In this document: positions 8,225 through 17,398 of the stretch, one piece after another
How the letters are laid out: each line of letters opens with the position of its first letter
Position numbering within the stretch: position 1 is the stretch's first letter
Program-made: the position numbers and the translations under genes
DNA from: Deltaproteobacteria bacterium
Lineage (GTDB): Bacteria > Desulfobacterota > Desulfobulbia > Desulfobulbales > Desulfurivibrionaceae
Direction: 5' to 3'
DNA length: 64,000 bases
Assembly (NCBI GenBank): GCA_026388695.1
Contig: JAPLJH010000067.1
Span: 1-64,000, forward strand
Notes under the pieces: generated by a model
Seen by the model: only the letters and a program-made list of their open reading frames with translations
What the model was told of the DNA's origin: nothing
The model's database searches: none

Positions 8225-9583
8225 ATGACAACGACCAAAGAACAATTGATAGTCCAGTTATACAATGGCCTCCTGCTCAAGGACCCGACAGAAGATGCAG
8301 CCTCCTACTGGCTAGAGCAGCTCAACCTAGGCCTGGTGACTCCGGTAGGCATAATTGTTGCCGGAGTCACCTCCCAGGAATTCACCGGAATCACCCATGC
8401 AATTGCCTCCATGTATCAGGCCGCCTTCGGCCATTACGGTTCAACGGCCGAACTCATGGTCTGGCGCAATATGTACAATACTGGCCTTGGGCTTGCTGAT
8501 ATGGGCCGGATGCTTATTCTGTCCACGGAGTTCAATCTAGCACACCCCGGCATGCACCAAACCGCAGATTACGTTCAGGCAATGGCGACAATTGGCCTGG
8601 GACGGGCGGCTACACAGGCCGAGCTGAATATCGTTGTCCCTCTTATACAAAATGGCACATACCATTATGGCCACTTACTACAATATATCACTCAAAACAA
8701 TGGCAGAAGCTCGCAGGTGGGCCTGGCAATGCTTTCCGCTGGCCTGAACGGCGTGGCGCCAGAAAATCAGCAAATAACATCGCTAGGAAACGATCTCACA
8801 GTCGCCGTCAATACCCTGTTGGCAGAAGCCTCATCTACAGAATCCCCTTTCTTTGCCGAAATAGCTGGGAATCTTGTTCTGTCTGGGACTATCACTGGCG
8901 ACCTGATGCTTAATCTTACAAGCCTGCGGCTAACAGTGGCCGGCGTCAACCAACAGCTCAACAGCGGGACTCTGCCCGAAATCGTTTCTGTCAGAGCGGA
9001 GAATCTCAGCGGTGGCAGTGTTCTTTTCACCGGGAGCAACAACGCGGAAACATATATCGCGTCTGGACAAGGCGACACCATCCGAGGCGCGGGCGGGGAC
9101 GATATTCTCTCTGCCGGTGGCGGAGTTGACCAATTTATCTTTGAAACAACAGCCGCCACAAACGGCGTGGATAGCATTACCAGTTACCGATGGGGGAATG
9201 GAGGAGATGTTCTCAATTTTTCTGCCTTTCTCAGCCTGACAAATAGCAATAACGTTGCCACTATTGACGCAGAAAGCACAGGCGCTCGAACCTGGAGCAA
9301 TGGCGAGGTGATGGTGATTGAGGGCAATAATCTGACCTCCGCCCAGGCCATTGCCGCACTTTTCGTTGGGGTTGGAGTCAATCCGCCCCCCTTGGCCGCG
9401 CCAACAGCGCGAAGCAAGGCTGTGGTTATCACTGCTGACATAGTAGGAGACGCCAGTATCTGGTATATTCTCAACCAGACGGACACCCTCAATATCACTG
9501 CGGAAGAGATAACCCTGGTGGCTGAACTTGTCGAGGTCAATAATCTGGGCCTGATCGGCTTCGACTCGTCCAATTTCGCCTGA
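8225..9583 (+). CDS. DUF4214-like RTX protein, probably type I secreted
   Basis: 452 aa, no signal peptide. The first 190 residues resemble DUF4214 helical repeats (LYNGLLLKDPTEDAASYW, YQAAFGHYGSTAELMVW). The middle has glycine/aspartate RTX nonapeptide-like repeats (GQGDTIRGAGGDDILSAGGG) followed by DQFIFETT, typical of type I secretion substrates. The ATG at 8225 is chosen over an upstream in-frame start because AGAGG lies just upstream. It is transcribed divergently from the sugar dehydratase. A calcium-binding surface or matrix role is inferred; no secretion ATPase is in the window. Confidence 0.75.
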   Translation: MTTTKEQLIVQLYNGLLLKDPTEDAASYWLEQLNLGLVTPVGIIVAGVTSQEFTGITHAIASMYQAAFGHYGSTAELMVWRNMYNTGLGLADMGRMLILSTEFNLAHPGMHQTADYVQAMATIGLGRAATQAELNIVVPLIQNGTYHYGHLLQYITQNNGRSSQVGLAMLSAGLNGVAPENQQITSLGNDLTVAVNTLLAEASSTESPFFAEIAGNLVLSGTITGDLMLNLTSLRLTVAGVNQQLNSGTLPEIVSVRAENLSGGSVLFTGSNNAETYIASGQGDTIRGAGGDDILSAGGGVDQFIFETTAATNGVDSITSYRWGNGGDVLNFSAFLSLTNSNNVATIDAESTGARTWSNGEVMVIEGNNLTSAQAIAALFVGVGVNPPPLAAPTARSKAVVITADIVGDASIWYILNQTDTLNITAEEITLVAELVEVNNLGLIGFDSSNFA

Positions 9584-9658
9584 ACAAGACAGACAAAGGA
9601 ATACCCGGTCAAGAACGTCGGTCCTGTAGTTAACTCTTTGAACCGCCGCCCTGGTAGG

Positions 9659-10159
9659 TCAATGCAATACACCCGCTTGCTGACCGGACGACGGCACACT
9701 CTCCAGCAGCCACCTTGGCCACATCTCAAGTGTCCAGTCGGCTTTGAGGCAAACAGCGCACAAGATGCTGAGCCGCTGCCGTAACGGATTGATCGCCAAA
9801 GTCATGGTGGTGGCGTCTTGACCGCCAACCCCGGAGAATGTCAAACTAATCGCCTGTTCGGACTGAACAATATCCACCGACTGCACCAACCATGCCACAC
9901 TACCAATAACGGCCTGCACTGGTGTTTGTGGAATCAGTTCGGCCTTGGCAGCTTGCTGGGCAAAACCGTGCAAAATCTCAGCGTGAGGCATATCGGCACC
10001 TTGCCGTTCCAAGCATCGCAGCAACATCGGCACCAGCCGCTGGAGCAACCGTTGAGTCAGCCAGATCTCGACCGGAAAATCAGTCCCCACATCGCCAGAA
10101 AGCCGGACACGGTCTTCCGTATCTATATATTCAGTAGTAATGCGTTGCAGAATTTGCAT
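9659..10159 (-). CDS. conserved-looking hypothetical protein downstream of the GT41 gene
   Basis: 166 aa, not recognised. Begins MQILQRITTEYIDTEDRVRL with a strong AAGGGG site three bases upstream of the ATG. No membrane segment or signal peptide; the middle is helical and Leu/Arg-rich (LTQRLLQRLVPMLLRCLERQ), and the second half looks like alternating beta strands. It starts 7 bases after the GT41-methyltransferase stop, so the two are almost certainly cotranscribed and translationally coupled, suggesting a shared process. No function is assigned. Confidence 0.7.
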   Translation of the reverse strand: MQILQRITTEYIDTEDRVRLSGDVGTDFPVEIWLTQRLLQRLVPMLLRCLERQGADMPHAEILHGFAQQAAKAELIPQTPVQAVIGSVAWLVQSVDIVQSEQAISLTFSGVGGQDATTMTLAINPLRQRLSILCAVCLKADWTLEMWPRWLLESVPSSGQQAGVLH

Positions 10160-10166
10160 TATCCCC

Positions 10167-12350
10167 TTATCTCGGCAGCATTTTCCCCGCCAACTCACAC
10201 AGCTCATCTTCCGCCATCGGGGATTTCGTCGCCACCACCCACAAATCGAACGCGGCAGGTTGTCTCTTTCCCGCGGCCGAAACAAACCCGTTTGACTTCA
10301 GCGTGCTAATTAGCACTTGCAACGTGAAACCGCTGTGGTGGGCCATATAAGGTTTATCCCGTCCAGTGAACAGCCGGTGAGAATAGACAATATCAAAGGG
10401 GGTCACCGGTCCAGCAGGGGAAGTGTAGGCTACCTCCATCAGCCTGTCGTCGGCAATCATCTGCGCTGCCGCCTGCAAATCTGGACAGGTAATCACGACA
10501 AAACCTTCTGGCTTCAAAACACGCTGAAATTCCTTAAGCGCGATGGAAATTTCGTTCGGATACAGATGCTCGATATTGTGCGAGGAGTAGATCGCATCCA
10601 CGCTGGCATCACCCACAGCCGATATGTCCAGCATGGAGCCAAGGATGTCCGGGGTACTAACCGGGTCGATATCAAGACGCAGTTCCTTCCACTCCGACGT
10701 TTGAAACGCCTGCGGGATCATGGCGCCGCTCCTTGGATGACCGGCACCAACATTAAGCAGAATTTTCTGATTCAAAAGATTGGCTCCTTCAGTTGCAGAA
10801 TTTTGCGTCACCCTCTCAAACAGGGCCAGCAGAGCATCCTCCAACCCTCGGGTAAAACCAGATGCATCACACAGGGACGATGCCCGCATCTTTCCACGCA
10901 GTGTGGCGCGCAAGATTTTCAAGCGTGCCGGATTTAAGGCGAGAGTAACGGCAATGGCAACATACTCTTCTGCATTCCTAGCCGCCAACTCCGATAGCCC
11001 CATGCACGACAAAAAAGCGAAAGTTTGCCGGCTCACCACTCGGCTCTGCGGCCAAGTGACTATCGGGACACCCATCCACAGTGCTTCGCAACTTGTCAGC
11101 CCGCCAGTGAAAGGAAAAGGATCGAGAGCAATATCTATATCAGCGTACTCCTTGAGCAGGTCGGCGTGAAAAGAGGGTCCGCGCAGATCGATGCGCTCCG
11201 GAGCAATACCACGGACAGCAAAAGCGTTACCTATAGACCGACACAGCGCGTCGTCATGGAATGTCCGCCATTTGAGCACAAGACGGGACTCGGGAACACC
11301 AGCAAGTATTTGCGCCCACAGGTCGAATACTCGATTATTGAGCTTAGCAGAGTTATTAAAACAGCCAAAAGTGACTTTCCCTGTCTTGAGACAAGGCGGC
11401 AGCCCTACCTCGGCTGGTGCCCACGGCACCGGCTGATAGCATAAGCGGCCAGCCGGTAGTCGCACAATGGGCTCAACAAACTGCACATCGATCCCGGGTG
11501 GCGCATGCCATTCATCCAGCAATACTGCATCCATGCAGGACAACCCGGTGGTAGCGAAATAGCCCAGCCAGCTCACCTGTACAGGGGCAGGACGTTGAAC
11601 GAATACCGTCAGACGCGAGCCTGCGGTATGGCCCGAGAGATCGATCAGGATATCCAACTCATCTTGCCTGATGAGATTGGCCAGGGCGGTGTCGTCCAGC
11701 GCTGCGACATCACGAAACTCGCACGCACCACGAATCTCCTCGGTCACCCAATCCTTCACCTGTCCGGCATTGTAAGCAAAAACAGCAACCCGCGACGAAT
11801 CGTGATTCTTGAACACATCTTTGACGAAGAGGCCAACGGTGTGCTGACAGAAATCGGAGGAGACATAACCGATGCGCAGAGGACAACCACCCAATGACCG
11901 TATCGGTGGGCGTGAGCGCGGGCTCCCGACTTGCCGAATCGCCCATTCCCCCCAAGAGCAGGCTTGGGTCAAACGGTTGAAGTCAGAAACTTCCGGGTCA
12001 TATTCAAGGCTGAGCAACGCATTAGCGCGAATCACCGGAACGTTGGGCAATTGCGCCAATAGTACAGCAAAGAGTTCTCGGGATGTGGCATATTCGCCAG
12101 CATCACGGGCAAGATTGGCTAAATTGATGACTGGACGCAGGTCCGTGGGAGCAAGACGACAAGCGCGTTCGAAGCATTCTCGGGCGAGAGAAAGGTAGCC
12201 AAATTTCAGGAGTAATGCCCCGACATCAAGAAAAATGCCAATATTGTCGCCGGCGGCGGAAAGGATGTGCTGGCACACTGTTAGCATTTCCGAAAAACGA
12301 GCGGATTGGGCGTGGGTTTGTGCTGCACGAAGTGCAGCCATCCCGATCAT
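10167..12350 (-). CDS. TPR / O-linked GlcNAc transferase (GT41, SPINDLY-like) fused to a SAM methyltransferase
   Basis: 727 aa. Residues about 1-140 are TPR-like helices. About 158-525 match the GT41 catalytic region: RIGYVSSDFCQHTVGLF, LIDLSGHTAGSRL, PVQVSWLGYFATTGL, FGCFNNSAKLN, DLRGPSFH and DIALDPFPFTGGLTSCEALW. From about 529 a class I methyltransferase follows (LLNVGAGHPRSG, then SSHNIEHL and FQRVLKPEGF). GT41 enzymes put a sugar on Ser/Thr of cytoplasmic proteins. The start is uncertain: ATG at 12350 begins at the TPR region, but its Shine-Dalgarno is weak, and the frame stays open to an ATG at 12461. Neighbours are RTX proteins and small unknown genes. Confidence 0.85.
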   Translation of the reverse strand: MIGMAALRAAQTHAQSARFSEMLTVCQHILSAAGDNIGIFLDVGALLLKFGYLSLARECFERACRLAPTDLRPVINLANLARDAGEYATSRELFAVLLAQLPNVPVIRANALLSLEYDPEVSDFNRLTQACSWGEWAIRQVGSPRSRPPIRSLGGCPLRIGYVSSDFCQHTVGLFVKDVFKNHDSSRVAVFAYNAGQVKDWVTEEIRGACEFRDVAALDDTALANLIRQDELDILIDLSGHTAGSRLTVFVQRPAPVQVSWLGYFATTGLSCMDAVLLDEWHAPPGIDVQFVEPIVRLPAGRLCYQPVPWAPAEVGLPPCLKTGKVTFGCFNNSAKLNNRVFDLWAQILAGVPESRLVLKWRTFHDDALCRSIGNAFAVRGIAPERIDLRGPSFHADLLKEYADIDIALDPFPFTGGLTSCEALWMGVPIVTWPQSRVVSRQTFAFLSCMGLSELAARNAEEYVAIAVTLALNPARLKILRATLRGKMRASSLCDASGFTRGLEDALLALFERVTQNSATEGANLLNQKILLNVGAGHPRSGAMIPQAFQTSEWKELRLDIDPVSTPDILGSMLDISAVGDASVDAIYSSHNIEHLYPNEISIALKEFQRVLKPEGFVVITCPDLQAAAQMIADDRLMEVAYTSPAGPVTPFDIVYSHRLFTGRDKPYMAHHSGFTLQVLISTLKSNGFVSAAGKRQPAAFDLWVVATKSPMAEDELCELAGKMLPR

Positions 12351-12492
12351 GTCAAAATCGAATACACAACACCCTCCATCCCCCCTGTTATTTTTGCTTT
12401 TTTGTTCCTCCACCTTCACGCAGAATTGTTCTCCTTCAACCAAATCACATAGGCATTGCATAAATCAATATGATCGGAGGAAAGTACGTCCG

Positions 12493-12648
12493 CTATTGGG
12501 CCTTGCCTTCTATCACGGACATCAAAATCTGCAAACGATCCGAAATCTCCCCCGCAGCTTCTTGGAGATCACCACTCCGCACGTTTTGCGCAGTTTCAGC
12601 CTTCATCTTTTCGGCAATCTCTTCCATCATTTTTTTCAAGTCATCCAT
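12493..12648 (-). CDS. small charged coiled-coil protein, unknown function
   Basis: 51 aa starting MDDLKKMMEEIAEKMKAET, with a strong GGAGG site 6 bases before the ATG. It is predicted to be wholly helical and amphipathic, rich in Glu/Lys/Met, with no membrane segment. It lies upstream of the GT41 gene on the same strand and could be the first gene of that operon. No family is recognised; the ribosome binding site and composition are the main support. Confidence 0.6.
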   Translation of the reverse strand: MDDLKKMMEEIAEKMKAETAQNVRSGDLQEAAGEISDRLQILMSVIEGKAQ

Positions 12649-12980
12649 CACTATCCTCCACGCAATCAATATATTAGGGGTCACGGCTAGATGCACAGCA
12701 CGCTCCTCATTTTCCTACTTCCGCCAATACTCAAGGCTTCGGTTATCATCAATTCTTGCATTTTCCTCTTTGGATATCTGCGATTCCCACGCTTCACGGG
12801 TACTGTTGTCCACCTTGCCACATTAGCAAAAGGACACCACAAGTTCCAGCGACGCCAGCCATTTCTCCATCATCCTGAAAATGGGGATGAACGATTACAA
12901 TAATCTGTTCGGGCCGGAACCTGGAAGTCCTTGGAAATTACGGGGTGAAATAAGCGGTCTCTAGGTCTGTTATTTTCTTA
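12649..12980. other. intergenic region upstream of the small coiled-coil gene
   Basis: About 330 bases with no convincing ORF, RNA or terminator. It should hold the promoter of the minus-strand small gene/GT41 operon, but I see no clear -35/-10 pair. Its last 8 bases (12973-12980, ttttctta) are the left target duplication of the neighbouring insertion sequence. Confidence 0.4.
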
Positions 12981-13717
12981 GGGTCATGACTAGAACAGCA
13001 CTTTAAAAAGTATGCTAACATATAGTTATGACAATGAAAACCATGTACGCAAAACGTTCAAAAATTTCAGAGCCTAAATTTCGGCAACTCGTAAGGCTGT
13101 TTGCTCTCAATCTTGAAGCCACCCAGATCGCCGAATTGACCGCTCTCAATCGCAACACAGTTAATCGTTTTCCCCGTGCCATTCGTGAACGATTGGCTAC
13201 ATTTTGCGAGCAACAATCTCCACTAGTCGGGGAGATTGAAGTTGATGAATCTTTCTTTGGCCCTCGGCGCGTTAAGGGAAAACGCGGTCGCGGTGCTTAC
13301 GGTAAAACGATTGTATTCGGTGTGTTCAAGCGTAACGGCAAGGTCTACACCGAAATAGTGCCCGACTACTCCAAAGCCACGCTGCAAGCCGTTATTCGTG
13401 GCAAAGTCGCGCCTGAAAGCATCATCTATTCCGACGGCTGGCGTGGTTGCAATGGCCTTGTCGATGATGGCTATGGCAAGCATCTCCGTGTTGATCATGG
13501 CCGCAACGAATTCGCCAGGGGCAAAACCCATATCAACGGAATCGAGGGCTTCTGGGGCTTTGCAAAATCTCGTCTCACACGATTCCGAGGAGTGAGCAAG
13601 GCAACCTTTTTCTTGCACCTTAAAGAGTGCGAGTTTAGATTCAATTATCGTGAGCAGAATATGTATCGGGTGATCCTCAAAATCATCCGAAAAAATCCTC
13701 TGTTCTAGTCATGACCC
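12981..13717 (+). mobile_element. complete insertion sequence, IS1595 family (IS1016-like)
   Basis: 737 bp bounded by perfect 18-bp inverted repeats: GGGTCATGACTAGAACAG at 12981-12998 and its exact reverse complement at 13700-13717. Direct target duplications of 8 bp (ttttctta) flank it at 12973-12980 and 13718-13725, the size expected for this family. One intact transposase lies inside. Perfect ends and duplications point to a recent insertion, just after the stop of the metalloprotease gene. Confidence 0.95.
13028..13708 (+). CDS. IS1595-family transposase (ISXO2-like DDE domain)
   Basis: 226 aa, full length. An N-terminal helix-turn-helix (FALNLEATQIAELTALNRNTVNRF) precedes a DDE-type catalytic domain with GEIEVDESFFG, IIYSDGWRGC and the NGIEGFWGFAKSRL block. 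A zinc ribbon found in longer family members is absent, as in the short IS1016 group. It fills almost the whole element between the inverted repeats and looks active. Confidence 0.95.
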   Translation: MTMKTMYAKRSKISEPKFRQLVRLFALNLEATQIAELTALNRNTVNRFPRAIRERLATFCEQQSPLVGEIEVDESFFGPRRVKGKRGRGAYGKTIVFGVFKRNGKVYTEIVPDYSKATLQAVIRGKVAPESIIYSDGWRGCNGLVDDGYGKHLRVDHGRNEFARGKTHINGIEGFWGFAKSRLTRFRGVSKATFFLHLKECEFRFNYREQNMYRVILKIIRKNPLF

Positions 13718-13734
13718 TTTTCTTAATCTTTCCT

Positions 13735-15372
13735 TCAGGTAAAATTGATCCCCGTTTGCATCAGTCCCAGCAGGTTGATATTTTGGGCATTTTCTGTAGT
13801 ATTGGCGGCAAGTACAAGGAACTCCGCCTGACTCATCCCGCCACTGAGCATACCTAGAAAGGTGTTTAGGTCGCTCGTCGATGGCGCGATGCCAATCACC
13901 GATTTGTACAATTGGCTGACCACCGCCGCGTTGTCCCGTGATCCGGCTAGCTGGAGAAAGAGATCCGTGTCGAGCGCCAGTTCCGCCACCTGCGCCATGG
14001 ACCAGCCTGCGTCAAACAGCGTGAGCCCGGCGCCGACACAGCCAGGGGCCAAGGTTAGATAGTGTTCACCAAAAGCGGCCCCAATAATTCGTGCCGTGGC
14101 CCCTGCCGCGCCATCGAGGTCAAGAGCCATTTGTATGTCGGCGAATTGCAGGCGTTCGATATCGCTCAGGGTATCTGTGCCGCTGCTTCCGCCACTGACG
14201 GTAAAACCGGAAGTGGTTTTGGTGATTGTACAGGCGGAACGTTTGTCGCTATAGACGCCTGTATCAATGCCTGACTGGCCATTCAGAGTATCGTTGCCTG
14301 CGCCACCGAAGAGGCTATTGTTAGCCGAGTTTCCGATCAGGCTGTCATCGCCAGAGCCACCGGTTGCATTTTCAATGGTCACCCCATAGGCAATGGCCAG
14401 ATTGTCAGTGCCATCATAGGTGGCAGTAGTTATTGGCTGTGCATTTAAGGGCAAGGGGTCTGACTCGATCGTGATTTTTGAGAAATTTCCTGCCCGGAGG
14501 TCGATTATGCAGCCTTTACTAAAATTACTCACAGACAGGGTGTCTGTGCCGCCCGCATCCCAGATCGTCATGAAAAAAGGAGTGTGCGGATCGAAGGTGT
14601 AGGTGTCGTCGCCGGTATTGTAAGCCATGTTGGCGCCATAGAGATGTTGCATGACGGCGATGTCATAGAGCATGGGTGCTTCTGGCTGGATATCATAGTA
14701 TCGCCAGCTGTAAAGGCCGTCTATTTCTGTGACTTCCAGGAAAGTGGAATGGGGATGTGCCGTATAGGACATCACCGTATACTGCCGCGATTCCGTATCG
14801 GGAGGGAGGATTGCTTCATCCGCAGCCACGCCAGCGTCGAAGGGATGCTTCAGCCCGAGAGCATGTCCCAGTTCATGGAGCATGGCAAGATAATTATAAC
14901 TACCAAAAGCCCAACTATTATATTGGTAGTCAATACTATAGTCAGGGTTGACCCATATATCCCCCCCCCGGGCCTCTCCCTCGGCAGGATAATATGCATA
15001 GCCCCAATAGTCTCTGATTGCCGGGGTGAAGGTGAAGGCAAAACGTATATCGCCAACGTTGGTGGATGTTTCTGTTGTCTTGCTGAAGGCAAGGTTTGCG
15101 ACATTTGCCCATTTTTGGAGGGCGGCCAGGGCAGAGGCCTGCTGGATTGTCGTGAATCCACTGGCTGCGTAATTGGGCTCATTGTCGGTCGAGGTCCAAT
15201 AGGTGTCATCCCAGGTCGCACTGGCACCGTTGACATAGGGGAAACTGTAGGAAATACTAGCGCCAAGCCCCAAGGCGTCGCCCCATTTTATCCCGCCAAG
15301 TAGGGCGTCGATGGAATTTGTGCCTGTGGTGGACACCTCGGTGATTTGTATCGATTCCGTTGGACTGGTCAT
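13735..15372 (-). CDS. serralysin-like zinc metalloprotease with RTX repeats and C-terminal DUF4214-like domain
   Basis: 545 aa, no signal peptide. The peptidase domain (about 20-230) has the metzincin zinc site HELGHALGLKH near residue 166 and the Met-turn YTVMSYTAH, as in M10B serralysins. RTX repeats follow (GGSGDDSLIGNSANNSLFGGAGNDTLNG). The last 130 residues have a helical DUF4214-like region (LYKSVIGIAPSTSDLNTFLGML), which is unusual because serralysins normally end soon after the RTX part. The ATG at 15372 is preferred to the in-frame GTG at 15381 because AGGGTG is correctly spaced. Probably exported by type I secretion; could process surface proteins. An IS1595 element sits 10 bases after its stop. 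Confidence 0.9.
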   Translation of the reverse strand: MTSPTESIQITEVSTTGTNSIDALLGGIKWGDALGLGASISYSFPYVNGASATWDDTYWTSTDNEPNYAASGFTTIQQASALAALQKWANVANLAFSKTTETSTNVGDIRFAFTFTPAIRDYWGYAYYPAEGEARGGDIWVNPDYSIDYQYNSWAFGSYNYLAMLHELGHALGLKHPFDAGVAADEAILPPDTESRQYTVMSYTAHPHSTFLEVTEIDGLYSWRYYDIQPEAPMLYDIAVMQHLYGANMAYNTGDDTYTFDPHTPFFMTIWDAGGTDTLSVSNFSKGCIIDLRAGNFSKITIESDPLPLNAQPITTATYDGTDNLAIAYGVTIENATGGSGDDSLIGNSANNSLFGGAGNDTLNGQSGIDTGVYSDKRSACTITKTTSGFTVSGGSSGTDTLSDIERLQFADIQMALDLDGAAGATARIIGAAFGEHYLTLAPGCVGAGLTLFDAGWSMAQVAELALDTDLFLQLAGSRDNAAVVSQLYKSVIGIAPSTSDLNTFLGMLSGGMSQAEFLVLAANTTENAQNINLLGLMQTGINFT

Positions 15373-15575
15373 GTGGTTCACCCTTCGTGAATATATTATA
15401 TTCCTAACAAAATATTCTTTATAAAAGACCAGAAACTGTCAACAGAAAAAACCTTCGGTGTAAAAAATAAGGGGCATGGTAATCCCCCCATTTTTAGCTG
15501 ATGCCAGAAGTAGAGCCTAAGGCGCAGAGAGCCAGCTTCTGTTTCCTTGTTTCATGCTTGTTTCTTACAAATTTT

Positions 15576-17111
15576 TCATGCAATCTGCAACGCCTTCAAC
15601 ACCGGCAGCTGCTTCTCGGCAAAGGCAGCGGCCTGGCCGCTCAACTCGACAAGGTTCTCCTCGGCAGTCTCCAGCGTCTTCCCTTCCTTCACGATCTTTT
15701 GCCCTTGAGCGGAAAGAATTTGCCATACCATCTCTGCCCAGTCGGCAGGTTTCTTCTTGCCCTGGCTCATGGCCAGCAAGAAGAGCTGCTGGAAGCGCCC
15801 CACCGCTATCCCGCCACCGATCACCGGACTGACGAGATAGCTGATGTCGCTGCCTCCCCGTGCCTTGTTGATGAGGTGAGCGTTGAGCTTGTCGGTGCAT
15901 TTCTTCGTCTTGCTGATCACTCCTTCGTCCTGCACTGCAGCCAGGTGGCCTGCGCCGGTGAGCACCACCATGGCCTGCGTGATCTGGGCAAAGACGATGC
16001 CATTGTCCTTAAGCGCCTGCTCAATCTGGCCGATGGTCTTTGGCTTGTGGTCTGCCAGGAGGTCAAGGATTGGATTATAGACCTCCTCGCTCATGGTGGC
16101 CTCCCCCAAAGAACCTGTAACCTTTAGAGAGGCATCAGGACGGTGTGCCACGAGAATCACCTTCTGCTGACGCAAGGCCTCGGCCTGCCCCAGCGCAGAG
16201 AGTCTGCGCGGCCCTTTCACCCAATAGTCACGGCGGAACTGCTGGTTCACCATGAAGTCACGTACCGATTCGCGGAACATGGTGTCAGGTATTTCCTTGA
16301 GGAACATCTGCTGGTCAGTGGTAAGGTTCACTGCCTCAATGTGGTCGAGGTAATGGGCGGAACAGGCATAACTCACCTTGGCTGGTTCCAGACAGTCTGC
16401 CATGGTGGCGAAATGCATGGGGAGCCAGTCGCGGTTAAAATATTCGTGCGCCAGATAATGGCGGCTATGTTCCTTAATTTTGTTAATGCGCTCTGCAATC
16501 TGGGGATTGGCAAGGACGTATATTGGGTTGGTAGCAAGGAGTTTCTCAGTAAAGTCCAGGGCTCCGTTGATGCGACTGACGATCCCCGTACCCTCTGCAC
16601 CAATGATCTCGGCGTGCTTGGTCATCAGGTGACGCATGGGGGCAAAGGCCGCCCATCCCGGCAAGGTGTTGTAGCTGATGTAGAGCACACCGCCAACCTT
16701 GAGTTTGCTACGAATGAAGTCTACCATGCAGGCACGGTTCTCATCGGAGATCCAGCTCCAGATGCCGTGGATGCCGATGTAATCGAAATCTGGCAAGTCG
16801 GTGCGTTTGGCGAAGTCAGCAAAGGATTCGTCATAAAGTTTGGCGTCAGAACCACAAACATTCGCCAATTCTTGGGCAAAACCCGCTTGGGAAGGGTTGA
16901 AGTCGGTACCGTGCCATTGGGTTAACGATGCTGCGGCATGGAGATTGGCACTCAAGCCTTGACCATACCCCAGTTCGCAAGCAGCACCCATTTCCGGACA
17001 CACGAGGCCTGCATTGAGAAAAGCCAGTTTTACCCGTAGCGGATTAAGCTCTTGATAGTAACCAAAGGTGTAACCAATGTCGGCCACATAGCCGGCAGTC
17101 CAGTCAGTCAT
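15576..17111 (-). CDS. SAM-dependent methyltransferase with regulatory domain (MethyTransf_Reg type)
   Basis: 511 aa. The N-terminal class I methyltransferase has motif I as ACELGYGQGLSANLHAA, followed by GTDFNPSQAGFA and FDYIGIHGIWSWI. The middle (about 200-290) resembles the methyltransferase regulatory domain PF10119, and the C-terminus is a helical, winged-helix-like extension. Such proteins are usually annotated only as methyltransferases, often beside surface-glycan genes. The ATG at 17111 has GAGG upstream; the frame extends 17 codons further without support. Target unknown; location between RTX proteins suggests a surface-modification role. Confidence 0.8.
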   Translation of the reverse strand: MTDWTAGYVADIGYTFGYYQELNPLRVKLAFLNAGLVCPEMGAACELGYGQGLSANLHAAASLTQWHGTDFNPSQAGFAQELANVCGSDAKLYDESFADFAKRTDLPDFDYIGIHGIWSWISDENRACMVDFIRSKLKVGGVLYISYNTLPGWAAFAPMRHLMTKHAEIIGAEGTGIVSRINGALDFTEKLLATNPIYVLANPQIAERINKIKEHSRHYLAHEYFNRDWLPMHFATMADCLEPAKVSYACSAHYLDHIEAVNLTTDQQMFLKEIPDTMFRESVRDFMVNQQFRRDYWVKGPRRLSALGQAEALRQQKVILVAHRPDASLKVTGSLGEATMSEEVYNPILDLLADHKPKTIGQIEQALKDNGIVFAQITQAMVVLTGAGHLAAVQDEGVISKTKKCTDKLNAHLINKARGGSDISYLVSPVIGGGIAVGRFQQLFLLAMSQGKKKPADWAEMVWQILSAQGQKIVKEGKTLETAEENLVELSGQAAAFAEKQLPVLKALQIA

Positions 17112-17398
17112 CACGCCATCCTCAGTGTATTTTATGTATAATGCCTGCGACGTAATCGCCAAATCGGTTCAATTTTTACGCATAAGAGAGAGACAAAAAC
17201 TAGAGACATTCATGATAAGTAAAGTCAAGGAACGGAATCAGAAAAGTCATAGAGAATATCTGGATCAATGGGTCCATAGATAACAGCGTCCCTCTCGATA
17301 CTCCTCAGGCTAGTGGATTCATATCTGATTTTTGATCATGCACAATCAGCCCCATCATTCGTCAGCAACTTTCAATAGTCCTGTTTGACGAATGAGCC

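Noticed and set aside
12351-12461. Longer GT41 start at 12461
   Set aside because: No Shine-Dalgarno at that ATG and the 37 extra residues are not TPR-like; left as an alternative.
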